From Vicia villosa (lineage: Eukaryota > Streptophyta > Magnoliopsida > Fabales > Fabaceae): 64,000 nucleotides of DNA. The position numbers were made by a program, and so were the translations under genes. Every line of letters starts with the position of its first letter. Within the stretch, counting starts at the first letter, position 1. Location: assembly GCF_029867415.1 (NCBI RefSeq), contig NC_081186.1, positions 12,532,930 to 12,596,929 on the forward strand, in the 5' to 3' direction. Below the pieces are notes generated by a model. The model saw nothing but the letters and a program-made list of their open reading frames with translations. It ran no database searches and was not told the DNA's origin. Positions 35,586 through 48,060 of the stretch are shown piece after piece.

Positions 35586-37006
35586 CATTGTGATACTTCT
35601 ACACTATATGATGGCCAACTGTACTTTACAAGTGAATGATGGTTCCTTCATTACAAACCAAAATGATTATGCCCCAGGCTGCCTGACTTGTGAAGATATC
35701 TGATTTAACAAAGACATTTGCCTCAAAAGGATCCTTACACCACAATTACTTGAGATAATTCTTCCCTCGCATATTCAAGTGTTTAAAATATTCTTTCTCT
35801 TGATCCATGGATCCTTGAAGAGATTTGTCGAATCTCGACGTACTTGCCCCAGATTGACTGAATTTTGAGAGAGTTGTATCGACATCAATACTTCAGATTG
35901 GTCGAAATCAAGAGAGATATTCCTCGACTTAATTGACCCAGATTGATTGAATTTGAGATGTCAAACCTCAATTTGATTCCCCTAGATTGGCTGAACTCAC
36001 GAGAGAGATTCCTCGTTGTGACTGCCCCTGATTATGTACATCTAATCAGAATCCTCAAGTTTACTTCCTTTGAAGTCAACCAAGCTATGGAAGCAACTTT
36101 ATCGTGCTCAACGGAGTTTTGAGGTTTTTCCCTCAGGAGAATCAATCAAAGAAGTTATCAAATTGTTCACGCTCAACGGAATCTTCAGGCACTTGCTTTG
36201 ATAATCAGTCTCTGAAATGATTGCTTTTACTCTAAGGAGTTCTCAAGTCCTCTTACTTTGACACGATCAAGCACTTCATGGATTCTCATCATGGAAACTT
36301 CCTTGATGTTTAAGCAAATGTTTTTATGCAAAAGAATGTTAATTATAAAAATGTCAATCCTAATTCAAAGCCTATGCTAGTCTTGAAGTTTACACAAACT
36401 TTTTATGAAATGAGGTTGCAACCTCTTGTGAATGAAAGATAAAGCAGGCATACGATACCAACATAGATATGTGTTGCGCTTCATTGGGAGTCGGTAAACA
36501 CAATCTCATGGGAGTGCGTCTTCGAAATAAACCCTACTTCAATTAGGACTTTTAAGGGTTGTAACTTGGCCAGGTTCATGGTTTTCAGAAACAAAGGATT
36601 TGTAGGCTCAAATTAATTTAATACCCACCCCCTTCGTAATGTTCTCCATTCCTATATTCAATTAACTCAATCATGAGTGTTCATCCCTCACAAGGAATTT
36701 TGAAACGGTTGAGGAATCAATGAGGTTTTTCGGACATGGCAGTCGCTCACCTTTTATTCTTTTGATTCATTATCATACGACTTTGTTCTTGCTTTATTTT
36801 CATCATCTCTTTTTCTTTTTATTGCTATATTCTTTTCTTTCATCACTTTTTTTTTCTTTTTTTTTCTTTTTTCTCTTTTTTTTTTTGAATAAGTCGTGTG
36901 ACCTCGCATTGTTTTTGATTTGTGGGAGGTGATTGCGACTGCCTCACTCCTTGATTGATGAAGAATTACCATTGTGGCTTCGTCATCTTTTGATCTCCTT
37001 ATAGGT

Positions 37007-37110
37007 GAAGGATAACCATTGCAATTTTGACATTCCTCAACCCTTTTGAAGGATAACCATTGCAATTTTGACATTCCTCAACCCTTTTGAAGGATAACCA
37101 TTGTTGTACC
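37007..37110. repeat. 41-bp tandem repeat
   Basis: GAAGGATAACCATTG recurs at 37007, 37048 and 37089; the first two copies are full length. Confidence 0.9.
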
Positions 37111-39772
37111 CTTAGATGCATCCCCTTTATGAGTTTTGAACACTTGATCAAGTTAAATGAACACTACCCTGCCCCAGGGTTAAAAATAAGGGTTCTTTTT
37201 TTTTTATCAGAAAAGAAACTCCTACTTCAAGGCTCAAAGGGGTTAACGAGGGTCTATCTCCCTTATATCTCCAGTGTTTAGGGAATTGAAACAATGCTTG
37301 TACATCCTTAGTAGGGTTTTATTCAAAAACACACAATTAGGGATTTTGCATTTTTTTGTCATCATTCTCCCTCCGCTCGTTGCCTAAGCAAGAGATTAAT
37401 AAAGTTGGTATCGTAATGCCAAAAACTTTTGAGTGAAAACGAATGGATTACTTTAAGACAAACATAAACAATGCATTATGATTTTCATTCAGAAATTAAC
37501 AAATTTTTACATGCTAGCAATGCTTAAACAAACAATGAAATGTTACAAATGAGAATGCAATAGAGAACTAAATGAATGCTCTTGTTGAGGAGACTTGACT
37601 CCGTATGGGCTTATTGCTTTTGAATGTTTTTTTTGCAGTTTTGATACCCCATCGAGACTTCAATTTGTGCATAAACCTCTTGGAGTGGATGTGATTGCTC
37701 TAGAATCAACGAGGACTTGAATTCTGCCTTTGAATGTCCTACCACTTTCAATTGAATGGCTAGGTGCCCCAGCATGGTAACCACTTAGCATTATCATATG
37801 TTCCTTCCACACACTTTAGATTACTTCCCAGAAGAATATTCCAACAAAAGCGTACAAGAGTGGTGCATTTTTGCCCTACTTTAGGGATTCGAGCAATGCA
37901 AGTGGTGCAAAGCTCAAGACCAGACAATGTCTTGCTTATCCCTCAGTCGGGAGCCCCAAACATAGATGTTAGAACGATAATCACCATCCTGACTACAAGA
38001 ATATTGCATTATCATCGAACTCAAGAGAGCCATATGTGGTGAGGAAGACCCAAAACACCAACTGAAATACCAACAATCGGGGATATAACTGAGCGCAAGG
38101 CACTGAAATTACATCTGTTTATTTCTCATATTCTTTCTTCCTCTGTTGACGAACAAATGCCATTGAGAAGAAAATTCCGGGAAGACATGACCCATGATAG
38201 GAAGCAGCAACTTGAGAATGAAAAATGTCTTCGTAGAACACTCTTGATTACCACATGACAAAGGATTCTGACGGTGTCACCCAAGAATTTGTAATGCTTT
38301 AGGGATTCGAGCAATGCGAAAGGTGAAATGCTCAAGATAAGAATATGTCTTGCTTATCCCTCGGTCGGGAGCCCCAAGCAACTTCCACATATGCACAAGA
38401 GAATATTACCACTTAGGCTTGCATATCCAAACTATTCGGAGTGAGCATATATGATCTTTGCAGCTCTTGACATCAAGTACCAGGCTCAATCCAACAATGT
38501 CTAACTCAAAGGAGTCACGACCTTTTATGGCTTTCAACCTTTCCTCCAGGAGGTGGAACCTTTTTTTGTTATTCAATAATCGGAAACTTGAAGACTTCAA
38601 TGATGGGAATTCCCCCTACCAAGAATAAGAATCTCAATATTATTTCAAACATTCTGATTCATAAGACCTTCTCGTGGGTGAGATTAACATTTGCATTTGG
38701 CCTCTGAGGAACCTATCTCAATTCTTCTTGTCAAAGAGAAAAGCTTGAATAGCCTCCATACACTGATTCAGGTTAATCCCCATTTCTGTCCTCATCTCAT
38801 TCAAGTCCTCACGGAGTTGTTCCATCATTAACTTTCGAGCACGTAGAGGTGAGAAGTCAATTTGTTGTTGAAGTCAGAATTTGAATGGAAAGGGCCCTCA
38901 TAAGCTGCTGAGAGAACCATGGAATGCATGATAGTATGAATGCATGTTTCATTTCTAAGGGATCCTAAAGCCTTTTCATCAACTTTTGTTTCTCTTTTAT
39001 TCTCTTTTTGTTTTGCATATAATATCTTTTTTTCTTGTTTCCTCTTTTTTTTTTTTGGAAATAGACTTCAGAATCCCCAACGAATGAAGTGGATAAAGTA
39101 ATGATGTAATGCAATGCAAAAGCATGGGATCAAGGTCCATATAACCCGAGTAACCATTATACAATCCTCTGAATAACTGATGTAGGTCAGATGTCATGAG
39201 ATCAAAGGTCCGGCATAGGTGCCACAAAACCATAAGAACAATAGTCACCATCATAACAGAATAGTCACCAACGGTACCTGTCATGTATATCCCACCCCAC
39301 TCACAGGTGAATCTAGGTCAAGGTAGGTCAAAAGGTCTCCAGCGTTAACAATTCTCCTGAAACACCATCATTGTTGCAAATACATGCCAACGATGGTATC
39401 TCATTTGAACTTCAACTGGTCGTGGGTCTCATGATCGCAATCAACAGAACCTGACATTCTGTTGGCGTCATGACTATCCACTCTATCCTAGGTATCCTAT
39501 GTGTCAACTCTAGTCTGGGTATTGGGCCTTTTACCTCATAAAACATCCCACCCAACCTGCAAACAGAGAAAAATATGTGGTCCCCACGGGGACCCATAAT
39601 ATAGTCCAGATGCATGCAGAAAGTAAACATGACATGCAAGCAAAAATAAACATGATATGCAAGCATATATATACAATATGTAAACAAATAAACAAACAAA
39701 AACACCCAATAAACAAAACAAACAAAGGCTAGGATCGACTCGCTAAGAATGGACCAGCACAGGTCTATGAAT

Positions 39773-39791
39773 GTCCCCAGCAGAGTCGCCA
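39773..39791 (-). promoter_or_regulatory. Primer-binding site (arginine-tRNA type) of the 15.6-kb element
   Basis: Minus-strand TGGCGACTCTGCTGGGGAC lies two bases inside the right LTR edge. This is the primer site known for Ogre elements and differs from the methionine-type sites of the copia and chromovirus-like elements in this window. Confidence 0.88.
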
Positions 39792-39793
39792 AC

Positions 39794-42700
39794 TATCGCT
39801 ACCGCGAAAAATGGATCAGAGTCGCCACTAATATATTCATCCCATCGCGGGAAAGGAATATCAGAAACCTAACTCAAAACAAGAACAAGGTCTTTCGACT
39901 AGAGAACAGGGCACGGGAGTCGGTTACGCAAGGGGAAGATGCTAGCACCCCTCACGCCCATCGTACTCGATGGTATCCACCTATGTTTGTTTCTATCTAA
40001 AGGATGTATCTATCACTAATGCAATGCATGATTAAACCTAAAGTTTTTTAATAATTATTGTGCTCGCTAGAGTTGCCTCTATGCATACGTATCCTTTTAA
40101 GAAGAATCAGAGCGTCTTAGTTCTGCTCCATAGTTTCCATTTGTTTTGTGTTTTTTAGTTGAACAGCGGTTAAGGTCGCAATCCACGATGCTCGACCTTT
40201 GGAGACTTATACGCCTAATTTTGGAAAGGACTTAACTTGTTCTCAGGTGCCTAACAAGGCAAAAGAATGAACTTGGGTTTGTGTTTTTTATGTAACTACA
40301 TGATGAACAAAACCCAATACAAGGTTTCGCACCACTTCGTCACTTTGTTTTAATTCGAGCCTTTATTAAGTGTTTTAACTATTTTTGGTTGAGTGCTTTT
40401 TAAGGGAATTTACTTTGCGATTTGAATCACATAAAAATGTATACTGATCGAGAAGCAGATTAGGGAATGAATCCCACTCACTTCTATCCCATTATATAAT
40501 GTTCAAGAAACAGATTAGGGAATGAATCCCACTCATTTCTATCCCATTAATTAATGTTCGAGAAACAGATTAGGGAATGAATCCCACTCATTTCTATGCC
40601 ACTAAGTGATTGAGAAACAGATTAGGGAATGAATCCCACTCATTTCTCTATCACTTTCTTAATGTGATTTGCATCTTTATTTGTTAATGTTTTAATGTTG
40701 AAAAGAAAAAGAATGGAAGAGGGGAGACTAACCTATTTTCTATCCTAATTGTTATTCTAATCTAAGTCTAAAGTTAACAAGGTGACTAAAATCTAAAAGG
40801 AGCATTAAAATGGTATTAACAAAGTAGGCCAAAAATGTGGCCAAAGTCACACAACAAAATCACACCAAAAAAACATACAAAAATTAACAGGTAAATAATA
40901 CAAAAGAATAAAAGAAAAAATTCAAGCATTAATACAAAGTTAACCTAAAAAAATACTACTATATTTATGAGTTTTTTAATGTGTAAAATATCCAATCAAA
41001 GGGACTAAAATTTAATTCCTAAAAATGATCTAATATCTAACAAGGAAATTTTTCTATTGATTTTATTTTTCATCTAGAAAATAAGAAAAATGTAAAAATT
41101 TAGAGTTTAAACAAGAGAAATAGTGAATCAGGGGGGTGAAATTGAAATTGGACGCAGGCCCATCAGAATGAGGCCCAAGGTGGCCCTTTTTTGTTGTTCA
41201 GTTTTCTACTAACACACACACACACACAAAAAAAAAGGTATGATGGGGCTTAAGGGGTTTAGATTGCAATTTCGTAAACAAAGCCCAGCAACACTCAACC
41301 CAACTCAATTATTAAGATTTTATTCCATTTTTTATTATTTAAATTTATCATCATAATTTCTAATCAATGACCAATTAATCACATCACTAATCAACTTAAT
41401 CACACTAATCTTATGCCAGTTTAATATGTTAATGAAATGCTAATACATTAAAATTGAATAAGTGATAATTTAAATAAATAATAATTGAAATAGGAATTAG
41501 GGTAAAGTTATGTGGCTATTGGACTTACACGAGAACGAGAAATTTGTTTCCTCAGACCTCTCCTTTCTCCTCTCTACGACGGAGACCCTCCTTCGACCGC
41601 TCCATCTCCGACGGAGCCTAAACCAACACCACAAACACGCAGCTCTCCGAAAGCTATCATCACTCTCAATCTCAATTTCGGTGCATCCACTTCGATCTCT
41701 CGTCTTTCTTGATCTCTGATTTCGTTTGATTCCTTCTTTGTCTTCTCTTTTGAATCGTGATATTCCCGTTATCGCAGATGATGAGGATACGATGAAGATG
41801 AAGCGTTGTTGTTGAAGATTGTATGAAGCGGTTGTGACGCGATGATGAATCGTGATGATGAAGATTGAGCAACGAAGAACGATTCTTGGCGATTGAAGAA
41901 GAACTCCGATGGAGATTTTGCGGTGAGTTTTCTTGTTGCAATTTTCTGTTACGTCATGAATCTGTTTCTTCTGTTATTTCTGTGAATTTGGCGTGGTGAG
42001 GAAGGTTGGTTGAAGAGTGGTGATGATGATGAATGAAAGTGCAGAGAGAAGTATGTGATGAACGATGATGATGGAGTCTCAGAATGAGAAGGAGAGATAG
42101 AGGTTGAATGAGGAAGATGAATGATGAAGAGTGAAGGATGATGGAAGAAGAAGGTGGAAGAAGGGAGCAAGATGAATGTTGAAGTATGAAGGTGGAGGAA
42201 AATGGCGTGGGGAGGAGATGAAAGAGGTGAAGAGTGAGTTATATAGAGGAGAGGGATCTGAATTCAGTTAGAGAGAAGAGATTAGAGCCTTAGGATTGTG
42301 AAAATCTGGTATGAGATGGAGGGTAGAGATTGATTCAGTTAGGAGTTAGTTATGAAATCTAGAAGGTAGTGTTAGAAGCAGTTAGTTACAAACTGTTAGA
42401 AATTGTTAGTAGGTTTTGAAACGGTTATAGAATATGCTGAGCTGGCAGGTGAATTCAACTTTTCTGTTATGTCAGTTTTAATTTGTAACTGGTGTTTGAA
42501 AAATGGTTGCAGCAGGTCTGTATATGACATTAATGATGGACTATTTCAGGCTTGGCTTGATACCTGACTGAACATAGATAACACTGTGAGATACTAATCT
42601 GAAGCAGGTTTCTTTTCTTTGCAGGTTCACACATCAAGTTATATGTAAGCCATTTGGTGTAGGCATAGCAAGGTAAGTATTAAGTGAAATGGTTTAAATC

Positions 42701-44362
42701 AGTTTGTAAAGGTTGTGAATCACTTAGCTTGAAACGTCCGGCTCGGTTTAGTCTTGGATCAGCGTTGAGCATATGCGGACTTGGGGTATTGGTTTTATTC
42801 TGAACTGATGGGATTAGGTATTATGTGCAGGTGCATAGTGAGCAATATGGTGAGGAGTGACGTCGAATCAATGTCGTTACGTTATCAGAATGAGCTGAAC
42901 CAGAGTAAAGGCAAAAGGGGAATGGTTTTAGTCTGAATACAGTGGTAGTTCCTACTTCTGTCCAACTTGAGGTATGACTTTGGATTTTCTTTGAATACAT
43001 ACAATATATGGCAACTTGTATTTAGAACTGTACCCGTATAGGCTGAATGACGTAACTGTTAGATCGGTTTGGGTTCTGTTATGAATTTGTTAGAAACTTG
43101 TTAGAGGTTAGTTATATGTAGTTACAAATTGGTTTTTTGAAGGGCTGAGTTAGTTAATTCTTGGTTGAAGTTAGGTTATTGATGAACTACTTTCAACTGG
43201 TTTTTTACTTTTGTGGTTATTATTTTTGGTTTTGTAATGCAGGCAGCAAGTTGGTTTAAAGAATTGAATTTTGTGGGGCTGCTATGTGTCTGCATTGTCT
43301 GAACTGATATGCCCTTTTGTATGATGCAGGTGGATTGAAAATGAGCTTGAAAGCTTGAAGAAGTGTGGTGTTGTTCAAGAAAAAACATGGTGACTTGAAG
43401 TTAAGGTGTGAAAGCTATGAAGTTGATGAAGAATAAAATTAGCATGAAGAAGATTCCATGGAGGCTTGCTTGTCTTTCTTTTTGTGATGATAGGGATGTA
43501 CTAATTCTCATAGTTTATGTTGAATTCATGATGTGGAATGTATGTAATTGGGATTTGTAATAGGGTTTGAACTTTGATGTAATATGAGATGGGTGTTTGA
43601 ACTAGTAACGGTTTATGATATTTATGTAAACATTTTCATGGTTTCTGTTGGACTAACTCATGAAGGCCTCCACATGCTTTATTTTATGAATGGAAAGTTT
43701 GGATTGAACTTGTTTTATAATGTATATTTGGACTTTTTGTTGAATGAAGCTTAGCTCATAATTAGAAACCCCCTTGAATTTCATTCATATCTCTGTGCAT
43801 CAAATAGAGTTTGTAGCTTAGTCCTTGAATGTATGTATCCCCCACTTGATGTTAGAGGTTGTTTTCTTTTCATGCATCAATGAGCACCATTCTCTAACGT
43901 GATCACGATCCACATGAGTCATAATGAGATCTTATCCAAGGACCATTTAGTTACAACATAGGTCCAAAGGTTTCAAGACACACAACGAACCATCTTTCGA
44001 CTTAAAATTATCAGAATTAACACCTTGATCACCACCGCGATGAATATAACCATGAGGAATGAACACGGTTCATGAGCACTAGATATCTAGGGAAATAAAC
44101 CCTAAAAATGGAGGCCAAGCTTGAGATGATTCTTAAGATAATCATGAAACCAAACCCTGCTTCATTAGGATCCTCAGTCGAAATATTTCCAAATTCAAGC
44201 AAGCACAAGGTATTAAAGCCCTTAATTCCAATAATCCTTGATCCCAATGCCAATTTTGTTGTTTTATGATGCGTGTTACGTTAATGACCTAATGGAGGTA
44301 TGTAAATGAAATGCAAAGTTTAAGCCAGTTATAAATATGTGGGCAAATTTTGGGGTGCAACA
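39794..44362 (-). repeat. 5' LTR (right copy) of the 15.6-kb element
   Basis: This copy is 4569 bp and runs from TATCGCTACCGCG (first TG changed to TA) to GGGGTGCAACA. It would carry the promoter for minus-strand transcription. It has four copies (40456-40640) of the repeat that has five in the other LTR, which accounts for most of the 52-bp length difference. Confidence 0.92.
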
Positions 44363-44367
44363 AGACC

Positions 44368-45835
44368 CTGTCCACCTAATTCGACCATGGCAAAACCAAT
44401 GGTGCTGTCCTTTTGACCTAAAAGAGCCTATAACCATGGATACGAGGCTCGACCGGAATTATGCCCTAACCATGGTGTTGTTGCATTCCTGCGTGAAACC
44501 TCGTGATTAATGGTTCAAATCGACCCCAGAGGGCATCATAATCATAAATATATCGATAGAAATCGTTTATTTTGCGTGAATTAAGGATTTAAAATTTGAA
44601 ACAAAAAAGCAAATCGGTGATGCTTGGATAGGGCATTTGGACGTGCATGCAGCTTCAAGGATGGTAGGGTCTTGCTTCTGGGAGTCTCCCGAGACCAATG
44701 GAATGATTGAAAATAGCTAACACTTGCTATATCAGAGAATTTATCTTGCCCCCATTCTTGAGTTTTTTTGAAAGTTTTGTTAGGGTTTTCCTGCAGCCAA
44801 AAATCGTCCCCCTTTTCTCTGAACCTTTTATACATATATATATATATATATATATAGGACTGTATTAGGGCAACAAACTTGGAGAGAATCCCATTGAATC
44901 TTGCTCTTTGATGAAAAGAAAATTGATTAAAATATTTCTAAAATTGGCCAAATTGAATCCAATCTCTCTCAAATTATCTTTGTCACGAAATTGACCTGAT
45001 TTAGACTTATTATTGAATGAAATATTTGATGAAAAATAAATCAAAACCAATCTTTCACTATTTTTACTATTTATTTAATTTAGATTGAATTTTAAATAAT
45101 TAAATTCCAATATAAATTAAATAATAATAATAATAAAAATAAAGGAAAATGCTTTTGGATCGTGGATAAGCTTAGAATCAAGTTTGGGTCATAAAAGATC
45201 AGGCCCATTTGCAAGAAAATCCAATTTGGCCCTTATTTGTTTCATGCACATCACCTAAAATCGACCAACTTTGACAATGCATATCTCCCTCAATTTTAAA
45301 GATATGAAAGAGTTCTAGGAATTTTTGGAAAGCTCAAGATGTCCTCTACAAGCCACTTTGGGACATATTTTGCATTTGAAGATTTTATCTTGATGATATG
45401 GCTCTTGACAAAAAAACTACTTTTTGCGATCTTCTAGAAGGACCTGTAATGTTTTGGCTCATATCTCCCAAATGGTGCATTTCTGGCCTTGGCTTGTGAG
45501 AGACAAATTTGTAGATAATTCAATTTCCTTCAAAATGAGCTGTGGATAGGAAATTTATGATGTTACATGTGAAAGTTATGGCTGGTCAAAGTTCAGTTCA
45601 CTTTTTAGTCCAAAACCCTAATTTAGAAACTTTGGATTTTGTTGATTTATGGACTTTTCTTGATGAATCATGATCAATCCTTGATAAAATGATGAATGAT
45701 ACTTCAAAATAAGGATGTTGTCCAAAAATCAAGAATTTTGACTGTACTTTGACCACAGTTGACTTTTAGGTCAAATCAGTCGACTATTGACCATTTGAGC
45801 TGTTTTGTGAATCGAAGCATGACAGTACTGAATAC
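44368..45835 (-). mobile_element. Second Ogre-like LTR, right part
   Basis: Continues the LTR of 26264-28744 after the AGACC duplication. The block AAAACCCTAATTTAGAAAC...TTGATGAATCATGATC and the following TTGACTTTTAGGTCAAATC (45600-45780) parallel 20330-20480 in the solo LTR at 17307-21288. The canonical LTR right end (GGGGTAcAACA) is missing, so this copy is probably truncated near 45835. A (TA)n run occupies about 44834-44857. Confidence 0.65.
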
Positions 45836-46515
45836 ATCAAAACTTCCTGGCTTTTTGCCAAGCAGTTTGCGGCGCCAACCCTGGGACGCGACGCGAACTG
45901 GGGATTTTCAGAAACCCCAAATCGCAGAAAAGCAGCATTCTACACATTCCAAACTCATTCAATTCATACCAGTACAAACTTAAGGAAATGGAATGTACAT
46001 ACAACACGAAATACACATCATAATACACCAATTACGTACCAATTGAGACCATAACAACACAAACATCATGGATTCAAACATAGGGGATCAAACATCATAC
46101 AATTTGACTCAATCCCTAAACTTATCATATGACTCAATCGACCCGAATTCTACATCTATTCAGTAATATTAACCCCTAACCCGATAATAGATGCTAATCA
46201 GATAAGTCCCCTTTACCTTAACCAAATTCTTGAATGGGTCTTCATCCTCTTTGGTTCTCCTTCACGTTCTTCAGTTCCCCCTCTCATAGCTTCTCTTTTG
46301 ACAACTTCTTGTTTTCATGTTCACATTCCTTTCTCCTCTTGTTTTCCTTATTTTATGAAAAACATAAAATTATACCCCCACCTTACTAATTCCACCACCT
46401 GGCCCAATAACTTAACATTTTATACTTTACCACATAATTCGATAAAATGCTAATTTCCAATAATTAATTTAAAATTCAATTAAATTAATTAAATAAGAAT
46501 TTTCGGGATGTTACA
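45836..46515 (+). mobile_element. Chromovirus-like solo LTR, right part
   Basis: The part starts in GCGGCGCCAACC-type sequence like that near 26120-26260 and ends TTTTCGGGATGTTACA at 46515, followed by the GTAAT duplication. It holds no gene. Confidence 0.78.
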
Positions 46516-47634
46516 GTAATCATCTGATTAAGGCAAGATTCACAAGTTAGGGTCTGCAAGCAAAGGTCGGGCAGATTTGGTTCAAAGTTTGTGACTTGGT
46601 TCTTCATGAAATGGCTTGAAATTCAAGAATGGAACCCTAACTTCATCTAGCTCATAAATGCTATGGACACTTTCTAGTACTTTTTGGAAAGCCCTCAACA
46701 TGCTCTACAACTATCATGTTTGGTGTTTCTTCAAATTTCTAAGGAATCTTGATAAGAAGTGGCCTCAAAGATGCTTCCTTCAAAAGGAAAAATATGCCTA
46801 TTTGCAAAAAATAGTGTTGAAAAAGTAGCTAACTTTCAAGCTTTATAACTTAAAAACCATTCATTTTTTGGGAATTTGTTCATAATGACAAAGTTGTAGA
46901 TCTTGACTTTTTCTTCAAAATGAGCTTTGGAGAAAAACATTTGGCCAAGGGATGAGAAAGTTATGGCCTTTAAAGTTGAGTAAAAAACATGTATTTCTTC
47001 ATGAAAAAATTAAAACCCTAATTATTGACTTTTTTATTCTTGATTGATTTTCTTGATCAAATGACTTCGATAATCATATATTCATGAATTTGATCTTCAA
47101 AAGTCCATGGATGACCAAATTTCTCAAAAGTCAAAGGTGATCTTGAAAAGTTGACTTTTTCTAGATGAATTGTATTCTAGTAAGAATCAATTGAATCTGA
47201 CTCTTCCAATCAAATTAATGATGTAAGTGGATTATAATGTTTCATTGGAGATCCTTGAATCACGATTTGAGCAATGGAACTATGCTTTGATTAAAAGTCA
47301 ACTTCCTAGATGAATTAGGTCAAAACCATAACTGTGGACCAGATGAAATTAAAAGTTGTTGATCTTGAATTGAACCACACTTGGGCTTGGATTTATATGA
47401 GGGGAATAACTTGGGCATATGAGAATGATTTAGATCCTTTGTGAGCCTCAAAACCCTAACTTACCTGAGCTCCTTGATCAGTCATCTATCTTGTGAAACA
47501 AGCAACAAGCAAACAACAATATTTTTGTATTTTTGGTTAGCAAATGATGCATGAATGATTATGAATGATGATAAGATGATCACACTATTTACAAAATGAA
47601 GTGGGATCCCATGGTCAAAAATTGGGGTACAACA
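46516..47634 (-). mobile_element. Ogre-like LTR, right part, ending at a gypsy protease gene
   Basis: Starts with the second GTAAT copy and ends AAAATTGGGGTACAACA at 47634, the Ogre-type LTR start when read on the minus strand. The next bases CATCT (47635-47639) would be its target duplication. The flanking frame is the protease region of the chromovirus-like element, interrupted exactly here. Confidence 0.75.
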
Positions 47635-48060
47635 CATCTCTAATGCATTCACTCACTTGCTTAGCAGTTAACAACATCAGTTCTCCATTATCAACGTACT
47701 TGGGGAACCTCAACGTCTTATTATAAAAATAAATATGAACATAGTTGAACTCCAACAAGTTCATAGCCAGAATCACATCGATTTGGTGCAAGGGTAGACA
47801 CGCCAAATCCATCACAAAACGCTTATCAAAGATAGTCAAAAGACATCCATTACAAACAAAAGTAGTAGTAACATAACCACTAGCAGGAGTATCTATTACC
47901 ATACTACCATTCATATATGAAAAACTAAATCCTGTCATAGTAGCACAATCAAGTGAGATAAACGAATGAGTATCACCAGTATCAATAATAGCAACTAATT
48001 CGACATTGTAATAAAACAAGTACCTTGAATCAAATTGTCCTTTTTGGAATCCTTTGTTCC
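47635..48060 (-). pseudogene. Ty3/gypsy (chromovirus-like) aspartic protease, truncated
   Basis: On the minus strand the frame reads VELVAIIDTGDTHSFISLDC, with the aspartic-protease signature IDTG followed by a hydrophobic strand. It continues to DLACLPLHQIDVILAMNLLE, with the usual D-V-I-L-x-M-x-L motif of retroviral-type proteases (RVP_2). It ends at VSECIRDV, where the Ogre-like LTR begins. Reverse transcriptase and integrase, which should follow to the left, are absent from the window. Confidence 0.85.

Larger units (their letters stand above)
33371..39793 (-). other. Internal region of the 15.6-kb element, non-coding, rich in tandem repeats
   Basis: No retroviral protein motif is readable. 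From left to right it holds a polypurine tract (33371-33383), a 73-bp tandem array (33660-34115), repeated 'CAATCATTCG...GGCCAAAAGGCGGGGTGTAATTC' blocks near 34440-34510 and 34770-34840, an AGGAGAAATAAACTCCTA array (35410-35585), and a 41-bp tandem repeat (37007-37110). It also has a pyrimidine-rich stretch (36780-36890), dispersed duplicated blocks ending CGGGAGCCCCAA (37885-37960 and 38298-38380), and the primer site at its right end. Confidence 0.7.
28750..44362 (-). mobile_element. Complete non-autonomous Ogre-like LTR retrotransposon (LARD-type), 15.6 kb
   Basis: Two long LTRs (28750-33370 and 39794-44362) in direct orientation enclose a 6.4-kb internal region. A minus-strand primer-binding site TGGCGACTCTGCTGGGGAC (39773-39791) lies just inside the right LTR. 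A purine tract AAAAAGGGGCAGC (minus strand, 33371-33383) lies just inside the left LTR. The minus strand is therefore the sense strand and the right LTR is the 5' LTR. The primer site is the arginine-type site of Ogre elements, and the LTR start TGTTGCACCCCAAAATTTGC matches Ogre-like LTRs elsewhere in this window. No gag, protease, reverse transcriptase, RNase H or integrase motif is seen in either strand of the internal region. It lies inside the second Ogre-like LTR. Confidence 0.9.
28745..44367 (-). repeat. AGACC target-site duplications flanking the 15.6-kb element
   Basis: AGACC lies at 28745-28749 directly before the left LTR (TGTCGCTACC) and at 44363-44367 directly after the right LTR (GGGGTGCAACA). 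A perfect 5-bp duplication is expected of an LTR-retrotransposon integration and shows that both outer ends belong to one insertion. Confidence 0.92.

Noticed and set aside
36720..36932. A 70-codon hydrophobic Phe/Leu-rich frame
   Set aside because: It is a translation of a pyrimidine-rich low-complexity stretch in the retroelement internal region.
39412..39792. A 126-codon frame with hydrophobic stretches resembling a membrane protein
   Set aside because: It lies in the leader next to the primer site of the 15.6-kb element. The hydrophobicity comes from an A/C-rich repeat read in reverse, and no homology is seen.
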